Positions 10,876 through 21,599 of a stretch of DNA of 63,916 nt are shown piece by piece (position 1 is the first letter of the stretch; each line of letters starts with the position of its first letter). Both the position numbers and the translations under genes were made by a program. The stretch comes from Spizellomyces punctatus DAOM BR117 (Eukaryota > Chytridiomycota > Chytridiomycetes > Spizellomycetales > Spizellomycetaceae), in assembly GCF_000182565.1 (NCBI RefSeq), contig NW_015971563.1:5453-69368 (forward strand), given 5' to 3'. Under the pieces are notes generated by a model, which did not search any database, had not been told where the DNA came from, and worked only from the letters and a program-made list of their open reading frames with translations.

Positions 10876-12181
10876 ATGGGCCTCGACGCGGAAACATTCA
10901 CTTATGTTTTGGGTATCGTTGTCGTCAGGTAACTTATGCTGATGGACTGTGCGACACACGATGGGGGGGCATTACCAAGTTTTATCTTACTGACAAAATT
11001 TACAATGGTAGTATGGGGACTTTGTCGACCTTCGAGAGCATTGTCATGGCTTTTCAATTTCTGACTCGAAGCTCCGCAGTATCAATTAAGCTCGTAATGG
11101 TGATGACTATATCGGCTTTCTTGTGTAGTGTCATCAACCTTAGCGATTATTTTATTGGTATGTATAACCTGGTTTACAGTGAAACGTTTCCATTTTATAG
11201 TATTTAATTCCGATCCCTTTCCACTCTGGTCCTAACAAATAGCGACGGGAGACTGGTGCGTATGATGGATTTTCTAAAACCCTCAAGGATGATTTACGGT
11301 GCTAAATTCTGCATTCTTGCTTCCTACCAGCAAGCATCACTACGCCGCCGCGACTTTTTATCAGTGCAGCTTCTATCTCATGGACTGTCTCCTCATTGCG
11401 AATGCCAACACCATCCTCAAGGAAGCCAATCACAAGTACAGAAAGATTATTTTGGGAGCTAACGGCGTTCTCCTCGCACTTGGTATTGCCGCGGGAATAA
11501 CGGATATATATCAGTTCACCTTTCTGCACCCAGTACCGGGAGTTACATGCATCCCCATTCAACCGAAAATTGCATGGCCTCTCTACGGTGCCGCTGAGCT
11601 GGCGATCACACTGAATCTTGCTTATTTCTTTGTCCAAGAGCTGAGATACAGTATTGTAAGTTGCCTCTTGCCCCGTATAGTTCAATAATTTATCTGACGT
11701 GCCATTGGCATTACTTATTGTAGCACATCATGCGAAAAAACAAGCATGCAGTAACGGACATACTTGCTGAACTCTGCAACGACCACATTGTGCTCAGTCT
11801 TCTTTCCGCCATTATTGTTTTCATCTGTCAAACACTGATTGAACAAAACTCCCTTGGTAAGTACGGCAAAGACTCCTTTGGTAAGACGCGTTCAATGGCC
11901 CTAATCCTTAATGCTTCCCAGGTACCAACACGTTCTTCCTCATTTTCATCGAGCACCCGATCGCTGTGCGCTTGATTACATACTCGGTTAACCCAGATTT
12001 TGCTGAATTGCATACCATTTCAAAAAGTGAAGAAAATCTTGCCAAAAGCGGGAAACCGGCAAGCATCGGAAGTGTCACGACCCGCCCAACGCTTGCTATC
12101 GCACGTTCAAGGGAAATCAGGTCTAGGGAGAGAATTGGACCTGAAATTAAAGTTACTGCGGAGAGGGAGGACACGGTTTAA
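10876..12181 (+). CDS. Seven-transmembrane-type membrane protein, six exons
   Basis: I do not recognise the family. Exons 10876-10928, 11012-11157, 11243-11255, 11331-11655, 11724-11856 and 11922-12181 join in frame to give 309 residues. Hydrophobic segments follow one another: VLGIVVV near the N-terminus, KLVMVMTISAFLCSVI, the YQCSFYLMDCLLIA region, GVLLALGIAAGI, AAELAITLNLAYFF, LLSAIIVFICQTL and TFFLIFIEHPIAVRL. About seven membrane passes are therefore likely. The C-terminal 60 residues are hydrophilic and rich in S, R and E, like a receptor tail. Exon 3 is only 13 nt; skipping it breaks the frame and the DYFIATGDCKHHY junction. A GPCR-like receptor is possible, but I see no diagnostic motif. 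Confidence 0.75.
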
Positions 12182-12837
12182 AAACTTTTACTGTACTAGA
12201 CAATTTCATATATACCTCAGCTCCGCTGAATAGTCAGCGCAACCTTTGGATCCACGTGTGGTTTTATATCTTTTGCTCCAGCAACCAATACTGTCATCAG
12301 TCGATGACTAGAATTTGACGGCGCGATCACAAGTACCAGTAAGGTAAAATTCCGGAGAACCACCACGGTAAAATTCCGGAGACCAGTCCAGGTGCATCTT
12401 CTGACTGCTTTTGGCTACATGCCATTAATACTTGGATTAGATCGGCCATTAAAGACTGTCGCTCTACTGAGAGAACATCATAGATTAATCTGCTGGTTGA
12501 ACGACGGAAGTCAGAGGTAGGGACATTAACAATGTCCAACTGTCCATGAAATTCGTGATTTAAACAAGCTTGATGGAAAGTTAGGCTTCTTTGTTGACGT
12601 CTTAACGTACTGTTACAGCGCAGACAATATTACACATGGCCAGCATCGTTGGATACGTTTTGTGGCAACGAATACTAAATATTTACTCTAACTCAATCTC
12701 TTCGAGAATGTGCGCTCTTTGTGACTTTGGATGCAAACAATCACGCTGCAGGCACAGCATGGCACAGCAATGGCACAGCACTTGATTCGAGAAGGAAGCG
12801 CCTAGGGCAAACGTTTGCCGTGATCGGCTTCCTTGTC
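12182..12837. other. Intergenic, promoter side of the DOCK gene
   Basis: No gene is supportable. A short direct repeat (GGTAAAATTCCGGAGA) occurs twice near 12342 and 12369. The open frame of the DOCK gene extends back to 12721, but that N-terminal extension looks non-coding. Confidence 0.45.
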
Positions 12838-15800
12838 ATGGGCGAATCAGTTCCCGCCTCGGACTCATGGCACCCTTTACCAAAGGGAATTCACGGCGTA
12901 GTTACCTCTGCATATGTCCCGGCACCCGCGTTGTCTCTCGGATTATCGACTGAAGACTTGACAGCGGTCACCCTGGGAGGCTCCATCGCTACACAATCTG
13001 CGGTGGAGCCCCCGTTGACTGATTACCGAGTGCGCTTAGAACTGGGTGATACGGTTCACCTGCTTGAGGAATGTGGTTCTTGGTATCGGGGATATGTATT
13101 CCCAACTTTATCGATGGAGTCTGGTTCCAAACTGGGCATATTCCCCGCTAGTCACATCTACTCTCGTTCCTTGCAGGACAGAGGATTGGCCAATAGCAAC
13201 CGGGTTTCAGCATCTCTTCCTGAACCAGTCCCAGCTCCGCAACCGGAAATTGAATTGGGAAAAGACAGTAGACCCCGACGGCCGTCCTTGTCTCGAACCC
13301 TGACGGCACCACTACCACTTTCAAGCGCTCTCCCGTCCATAGAACTTCTAATGCCAGAGTCTTCTCCTTCTCCTTCACCGAAACGACCTATTCAACCACA
13401 GAGACCGCTATCATATACCGCTGGTTATTCCACTAGTCCTCGAAGAGTTGCTCACCCGATCCCTGCTCCTGTACGGACGAATCATGAGACATTGACCGGT
13501 CTTAAAGAACCGCTTATTGATGAAATTGCCGCGGTTCTTCGAGACTGGGGCGGAAAACTGAAATCTTATTTGGAGCTGCAAGAATATGAGCGGTTTCAGC
13601 GCGTGCATGGAATGTTCAGCATTCTTTTTCAAGGGAGGAGGACGCTCCTGGCTCAAACTCTTGCGCAGGAGGAACTTGTTCGCCTGCGTAGAACATTAAT
13701 TGCCACCATGGAAGAAGGGAACATGTATCAAAACATGGACTTGCTCGTTCGTCATAGCGAAAAGGGACATTTGCTCTCTGAGAGAAATACCACCATTATA
13801 AATGTATACCGTATGCACCTTCAGCTAGCGGAACGTCGTCGGCTAGGCAGAAGTGGATGGCGATCTAAGGATCCGACATCCCCCTCTTCTACATTAGGGA
13901 GCTACATTGAATCACCATTGACGAACACAGATCTTGACGTTCTAGCTACCAAGTTTGCTCACTTACTTGTTGAAGTCCGGTCTTGTGACGCTTCAATATG
14001 TCTGCCAGGCGAATATGCGGAGCTTAGATTCTCTCTCTACAACTCCAGCGACTGCCGGATGGTGACTGAAGAGTTCATCATGAAAGTTGATAGTAGTGGC
14101 AAACCCGTGTCTGACGGTGGATGGGCTTCGAATAAAAGCCGTACATTATTCGCAGAACTCGCCTTTAGGGATTTGACAGATAGTATGTACTTGGTTTGTC
14201 GACTCATCCGTGTCGGCAAAATGAACGTTAGCGAGAAAGAAAGCGAAAAGGCAGATAGAGCTGGATACGGTTCCGTCAGCTCGCTGCATACTTCTACTTC
14301 TTCTCTCGACATATCGAATGGCAACCCACAAAGCTCGTCCCATTACCGTCGTCCGTTTGGTTGGGCGGTCGCGCTAGTGGGTGACCTGCTGAAGCCTGCC
14401 GAAGCAGGCAACGCTGATATGGAAAAAACGAAGGAGATCAGGATGCGGATTTACGTCCCATCCTCCGAATCTCAGTTCACCTCAATTTGTGAGAACATCA
14501 TCAACCGGTCGGGTGGTTATGAAACGTCTTCACGGGCGGACTCATTGCAGGTGACCTTGAGAGTCTTTCGAGGCGATTTGAAGGCAGTGACCCGGACATA
14601 TCCGGCCCTTCTTCCACAAGCGACTGTTACTCCACGTAATGGATTTTATGATGTGATTCTTCCTGGCGTGGTGCGCAATTCAATGTATTTGACCCTTGTG
14701 TCTGGGGAGTTCATTCAGAGCCGAAAACCCTCTATCCGAAATATTCAAGTCACTGTCCAAGTTCGGCTGACAAATGGGAATCCCGTGGAAGATTGCATTT
14801 CATGCGGAGTGGGAGAAGGGAAGAGGACCTACTACGACTCGATTGTTTTCTACCACAATACGACACCGAAATGGACCGAGACAATCCGTATTGACCTACC
14901 AACCGAGCTGTTTGAAAAGGCGCATGTCTTTTTTACATTTCGCCATTGCTCTTCCTCCGACAAAGGCGACGGTAAAGATAGAGGAGAGCGCAACTTCGCA
15001 TTTGCTTTCTTACCCCTCCTACGAGGAAACCACATGGTCATCTCCGATTCAACTCACTCCTTGAATCTGTACAAGTATGACAAACGTGTCGCCGTCTCAT
15101 CTGTCTACCTCACGTATCCAGCCGGGGCGAACCTTCTCGTGCCCGCCAAGCAGGCACCGTCGTCGTTCGACGCTTTGGCAACGGCTGCAGACGCAATGTC
15201 GAAGCTCCCGATGCTCAAAGATTCGGTTACAATCCGTACGCAGTTATGCTCCACCCAGCTAACCCAAAATGTGTCACTCCACAACTTCCTGCATTGGCGA
15301 CAAGGCCACCAGCCAGTCGAGACCGTACTGCGGGAATTCATCTTGATTGGTGAACTGGAAATCATCATGTTTCTCCCTGCCATTCTGGATTCGTTGTTTT
15401 CCATACTCGATGCTGTGGCGGATGGTTCTCTCGGCGTATCCTCCCAGTCAGTAGATGATCTAGTGTTTTCCGCGCTAGTGTTCATTTTGGGAATTGTTGT
15501 AGATAAACGCTTCACTAATCATCGAGCCGCACTTGACACCTATATCAGTTCCACGTTCAGCAGTGAAGGAGCTTGGGAGATTTTGTTGAGAGGATTCGAG
15601 AGACTCATCAAACATCCCCAAGATAGCGGAAAAGGCAAAGAATTGAGAAGTGCGATCAAAGTTTGGAGCTATCTGTTGCGATTCGCAATCCGGAGCAATG
15701 TCATCAGCACCATCAAGGCGAGGAAATCTCACTCCCAAGGCTCGGGGGAAATAGCGAACAACCAAGGGGATTTGGTATCCGGTGGTAGAGTAGCTGCCCC

Positions 15801-18800
15801 TACGTCGGAATTCATCCAATCTATCACTTCGCTCTTCAACGCTATCAACCAAATGATGACACTTTCTGCCCCTGAGCACATAATTGGATCACAAACTTTG
15901 ACGCTCCAGCACTTTGCGAGTCTTTTACCTGACCTTGTTCAAGTCTTCCCGCCACCTCACCTAGTGAATATCGCTGCAACATTTGTCGACAGTGTGCGCA
16001 GCAATCGACCAAAGCTTAACGGATACAAATTACTGTTTGTGAAGGAGCTGGTAAAGGGATTTTTGTTTGCTGATGACAGAAGCCGAGGTGTGGTGGTAAA
16101 TTGTGTATGCCGATGGGTAGGCGAGTGGATTAGAGAATGGTTGAGCTATGCCCCGCGCACATTTGACGATATCCCCCCGACGCTGGACCTCGCAAAGGAC
16201 TCCAAAATTAGTGGAGAGAGGGAAAATCTCAAATTCTGCTTAGATGTTGTCGCAGAGGTGGTCGATCGCTTACAACGATTGATGGAAAAAAGGGAGAGAG
16301 AAAAAGACAAAATGAAAGGGGCGCATCAACATGAGAAAGTCGCGGATGGTACCTCGACACAGAGCGAAGCTACATTGATGTGTGTCGCCGACCTTCTCCC
16401 TAAGCTTCTAGAGGTGCATTTGACTCTTGTGTCTGAATTGGGAGTCTCTACCGGCGGAGACGAACGTTATGAGCACAGAAGAAGAGCTGATACTGGCGTG
16501 AAGGACATTAATACCGAGAAACAAATCCTTCCGCAGTCATTAGAGTTGGCCCAGCTCGATGCTATTATTTTGGCCATCGTTCATCTGTTGCGGGAAGATC
16601 AGATGCAATCTTTCCTGGTAAAGCAAGCAGCGGGTAGTGGACCAAGAGGAACTGTACGAAGCCTGTATACACTCTGCGAAGTCTTTGGGCATATGATTGG
16701 GGAGCAGTCGTTCCCTGTTTCATGGGTCAGTATGAATATGATCGCACATCGGGTCACCACGAAGGTACTTCGCCCCGTGAGTGAGCTCATGCGAGCGGAG
16801 TTTGTTGGCGGGAAGGATGAAGACGATGGGTCTACAGGCAAACGGGCAAGCGTTGCCTTCAGCATAAGCGGAAGTGAGCTGTCGAATGCAGAGATCCGCA
16901 GCGGAGCCCGAACGTTTTATACTGCTGCCACGGCTTACGGAACTGCGGTTAATGGCGAGCATAGCACGATTTTAGACGAATCAGGCACACAAGCCTGGCT
17001 TCACCGTATTTGGGACGGGTATTTCCGTGTGCTTCTTCAACTACTTAATTCCCGCTGGCTGCAAATTGAGCGATTTGAACCGCAGCAAGCTCGAGCAGCA
17101 CATAAACTTTCTGCGGATGTTCGGGGAGAAGGTGGGGAAGTGCTGCGGACCATGTGGGAATATCTTGGCTCCACATCACGGGGAAAAACACTGCAAGCAG
17201 GTTTCATTCCCGCCCTGGTTGGACCATTCTTGCAGCTCACGGCGTCTCCACATCCAGTCCTTCGCAGTGCTGCAGTCGAGTTGCTCTTCAACACTATTGA
17301 ACCCGAATTCGAACAAGTAGGGCATTTTGGAAGAGTTGAGGTGGAATGCATTGAGCGTCTTCATCGCCTCATTGCGCAGGAAAGGCTTGGTGATGACGCC
17401 TATCGATCATTCATAGTTGATGCTCTTGAACGACGATTTGCCACCAGGGCGCTGCTTACTGGAGATGAAGATGACCACCACAGCCGGGAGCTGACTACTC
17501 AGGGGCAAGCGTTCATCGGCAGCCTTGATAAATTTTTGGGGCTTTCTCTGCGCATTCGAGATCTACCATCGGGAGAACAGTCTCACGATGAGGCAGTTGA
17601 GACTGTCGTCAAAATGTTGAGGTTCTTGCGATCCATCGGTCGACGGAATATCTATGTGGAATATGTTCATCGACTGTTCGACTTCCATATGGAAACCAAT
17701 GATGTTGTAGAGGCAGCGTTGGCGCTGAAGCTTCATGGCGACCTCTTGGAATGGCGGAGTGACGCGCTTTTGGAACCTTTGCCTGCATACGGGTTCCCTG
17801 ATTGGCAAACGGAATTCGAGAGGAAGGAGGCCATTTACTTGCGCTGTGTAGACCTTCTAGAAACTGGCCAAACTTGGGAGCGTGCTCTCGAGCTTTGCAG
17901 AGAATTAGCAGGAGAATACGAGCGAAAGGCATATTCATTCAGCAAGCTTGCAAACATCCTCCGTCGTCAGGCAGATCTATGTGCTGGTATAGCAGCTACA
18001 TCTCGCTGCCAGCCTGAATACTATCGCGTAGGATTCTATGGTCGGGATTGTCCGCCATTACTACGGAATAAGCAATTTATATACCGCGGAGGTGAATGGG
18101 AAAAACTCGGGTCTTTCTGCGAGCGCCTTTTGCGAAAGCATGTGGGTGGCAAACTAGCTAAAAGTAATGCATATCCGCCACCTCCTGAAGTCAAGGATGG
18201 AGATGGATTATGGTTGCAGGTCACAGGCGTGAAACCAATTATTGACTGGAGAGCATGGAGGACGGGGAAAGATAGTGGGGCGTTTGGCGCCATTCAATGG
18301 GAGAGGCCCTCTAGTACCCCAGATAATAGATACGGATTCGACGTGGATGACGGGGACGATGCGGATTTGCTTCTTATCGAACCGGACCTGAGTCCATATT
18401 CAGCCACGCAACGCGGATCGGCGGTCGGAGGAAATATTTTAGGTGCCTTGGAGCGAGCTGATGAGCGCGTTAAATCATACTACGAGGCAAATGAGGTTAA
18501 TGTATTTGCCTTCTCACGACCGGTACGGAAGTCTTTACCAGCAGAGTCCACTCTGCCGGCTAATGATGGCGCAAGAGAGTTCCTGGAGTTATGGACGGAG
18601 AAGACTGTATTCCTCACAGATGATCGATTCCCTGGCCTCAGCAGGCGATGTGAAGTGGTGAGAGTTGAGAGCTATGAACTTTCGCCAGTGGAGAACGCCA
18701 TTATCGCCGTGCGTGGGAAGAATAAGCAGCTTCAGGAACTGGAAAAGAAGTTTGCCCCATTTGCGCAACTGGGACTCCCTCGTCCAAGCTCAGATCTGGG

Positions 18801-19630
18801 CGCCAGGGGGTCGTATTTACCAGTCCAACGGCCGGATCGAGCATCAAGCTCGTCCGCAGCCGAGATCCCAAACGTAAATCCGTTCACAATGGCGCTCAAT
18901 GGTGCTGTTGATGCTCCGGTCAATGGTGGAATTCCCATGTACAAACGAGCGTTTTTGAGCACGGAGTATCGAAGTGAAGCCGAGAAGAATGGGCGGGAGA
19001 TGCTTGTCAATATGTTGGAGAGAGCAATTGAAGAACAAGTGCGTTGAAGCAGCTCTACCATCCCGGTGTAGGCAGATAACCCTAACCGTGTTTCGCTTTT
19101 GCTCTGCAGGTTGAAATCATCCATCGCTGCTTGATGGTCCACGACCATATCGTGCCGGAACAGATGAGACCATTACACGAGGAGCTCATCACCTGTAAGA
19201 AACTTGCTGTACCGATCTGCCATAGCCCTGCTTAACATATTATTTTGGGCTATAAACAGTCTTCCACAAGAACTTTGCAGATGACATTGCGAGACTCAAC
19301 CTGCCCTCACTGCGACATGCTCGCCCGTCAGGGCAGGGTCTGCGCAGGAGTGAGAGTGTGTCGCCTACAGTCACGTCATCTGGATCATCCGCTTCAGGAG
19401 ATGTGAGGACAAATGCAACTGCAAATCCTGCTCCAACAACGACTACGACGTCACGAATGAGTTCCAGTCAGCGGTCTTCCGTTATACTTGGCTTGCGCCA
19501 TTCCCTATCGACGGCTGATGGTAGTGGGTCAGTGAGCGCGGCAGTAGGCACAGGAGATGGGGAGTCTGTCACCGCAGACAGCCGTGGCAGAAAGGATCGG
19601 TTTGGGACAATCTTAAATAGGTTCTTATAG
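12838..19630 (+). CDS. DOCK-family Rho/Rac guanine nucleotide exchange factor
   Basis: The protein should activate a Rac/Cdc42-type GTPase at membranes and so control actin and cell shape; SH3-bearing DOCKs usually pair with an ELMO partner. Exons are 12838-19038, 19110-19194 and 19260-19630 (about 2,220 residues). Domains in order: an SH3 near residues 60-110 (GDTVHLLEECGSWYRGY, GIFPASHI); DHR-1/C2 near 565-760 (MYLTLVSGEF, IRNIQVTVQV, PKWTETI, FFTFRHCSSS), which in the family binds phosphoinositides; and DHR-2 near 1600-2110 (ALKLHGDLLEW, YYRVGFYG, FIYRGGEWEKL, VFAFSRPV, FLTDDRFPG), the catalytic GEF domain. The 19039 donor is GTGCGT. Unspliced translation would stop at once, but exon 2 restores EEQVEIIHRCL, as expected at the end of DHR-2. 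The C-terminal 120 residues are S/T-rich and disordered. The start was chosen at MGESVPASDSWHPLPKGIHG because residues upstream look non-coding. Confidence 0.93.
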
Positions 19631-21335
19631 TATAGATAGTAGTCGTAAGGGTTTTTTTGTAAATTTTTCTAATATATTAGTCAAGTTATATATAATTATA
19701 CTTATTATATAATTACATATATTAAACTAACTTAATGTTTTAGAAAAAGAAAGCAAACACCGCTGAGGTGACGACGGCCGTGGCAGCACTGGCAGCTGCT
19801 GCAACATGGAAGGAAGACTTGGGAGCTTTCGTGCCGCGGTTGCGGCGTTTACGACGGCGGGTGGCCGGGGTCACAGTGGGACGGCCTGGACAGGTGGAAA
19901 GAACGCAAATTATGCTGATGCGGCGACCGCACCCACAGCACTAGCCAGTGCTAGATGGACAGAGGCGGGGCTATGGGCGTTGAGGGCGGGGGCGCCGGTT
20001 CAGGCATAACAGGCGCCGGGGTGTCATGAACTGTTTCATCGATGCGACATCGATACCACATCTCTCTGAATTCCTTTAACTGCTATTATTCTCACCGGGC
20101 TTGATTCAACATTCTATGGATTGGAATTGACCTCGGCATTTATAGATCTGATCGACCTGGTAAATCGAGTGGTGGAGCTGGGTCAGCGAAAGGAGGTGGT
20201 GCCCCGAGTGCATCGTGCAGCGAGTCCAGCGGGTGCATCGACTGGTGCATCGGCTCTTTCTACGGCGGGTGGCCGGGGTCACAGTGACACGGCCTGGATA
20301 GGGGGAAAGAACGAAAATAGCGCAGATGCGGCGACCGCATCGACAGCACTAGCAAGTGCAACTGTCGTGAGAGGGACCGCGGTGACGGGGTGGCGCAGCT
20401 GGTGCGTCGGCAGCCAGGGCGATGGGCGGAGGGACCGCTGCAACGAGAGCAAGTGCGGTTTCAGGGATGTATAGCTCGGCCGAGGGAGCGACGTCAGGAT
20501 TAGAGGTTTCAGCGATATAAGGCTCGGTTGAGGTAGCGCCGGTTTCAGAGATCTGAGCGTCGGGCGGCGGCGGTTTCGACGTTTTCTTAGAGTGGTGGGA
20601 GTGACGGCAGGGTCCCTCATCCTGGCCGACCCCGCCTTCCTCACGGATCCAGAGCCAGCGAGAAGAGGAAGAGGTGCACGGGCGCAGGCGCAGATGTTGC
20701 TTGGTTCACAACAGAAGCCTTCTCCATGTTGTGTGCCTCGATGCCCTACCTTCAACGCTTCCAATATATCGTCTTTACAGTGTCTGAGCCCATCTCCAAC
20801 TGTCTATAAAAGCAACGTGCCTGGCCAGAATCCCCCCCTCCAAACAGCTCCAGATATGCCTGATTACATACAATAAAAACATACACTAACTTATTATAGG
20901 AGGAAAGCAAATACTGCAGAAGCGGCGGCAGCACCGACAGCACTAGCAAAAGGCAACTGTCGCAAGAGGGACCGCGGCGACGGGTGGCGGTGTGGGCGTT
21001 GGGGGAGCGGCCGCGGTTTCACGGCTCGCCGGCGCCGGAGGAGCGGCGCCAGGTTGAGAGGTTTCAAGGATGGGCAGCTCGACCGGCGGAGCGGCGCCAG
21101 GTTGAGGTATATTAGGCCCGGCCGAGGGACCGGCGCCGGTTTCAGGGATCTGACAGTCGGGCGGCGGCGGTTTCGACGTTTACTTGGAGTGGTGGGAGTG
21201 ACGGCAGGGTCCCCATCCTGACCGACCCCGCCTTCCTCACGGATCCAGAGTCAGCGTCCGAATTGGATTGGTTCACAACAGAAGCCTTCTCCATGTTGTG
21301 TGACTCGATGCCCTACGTTCAACGCTTCCAACCAA
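19631..21335. repeat. GC-rich, alanine-coding repeat cluster downstream of DOCK
   Basis: Three degenerate copies of one GC-rich segment lie near 19745-20020, 20160-20480 and 20895-21130. A fourth forms the 3' end of the gene at 25954. Each carries variants of AGCAAATACCGCAGAAGCGG and GGGACCGCGGCGACGGGTGG. On the minus strand they encode alanine/valine/proline-rich sequence, like the C-terminus of that gene. A second unit (GGTGGGAGTGACGGCAGGGT through TTCTCCATGTTGTGTG) is repeated at about 20590-20765 and 21185-21335. Frames are broken, so these look like dead copies. The AT-rich piece at 19640-19740 holds nothing I recognise. Confidence 0.7.
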
Positions 21336-21599
21336 AGCCTGTTCGACCAGACGGTGCCCTAGCCGACTTCATTGCGCAAACTGCTTCAGAGTCGAATACT
21401 GGGGAGGGTGTGCAGAGAGAAGAGCTGGCGTTTCTTCTGCTCCTTAGGCAGAAGCAGATTGTGTGTGTGTGGGAAAGTTGGGTGAGAGGGAAACCACCTC
21501 CTTCGTTCCTTTTATACCAATTTCTTACGTGATATTTAATTAAATACTTGATATAACTTAATTTAGATAAATAAAAATGGCACGTGACGACCTTACAAG

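Noticed and set aside
12721-12837. Earlier start codon for the DOCK gene
   Set aside because: The extra 39 residues look like leader DNA; DOCK proteins begin shortly before the SH3 domain.
15105-15879. Long minus-strand frames inside the DOCK gene
   Set aside because: They are antisense shadows of a gene with clear SH3, DHR-1 and DHR-2 domains.
20279-20764. 161-residue minus-strand frame near 20.5 kb
   Set aside because: It is composed of repeated low-complexity DNA copied elsewhere in the window, with breaks in the other copies.
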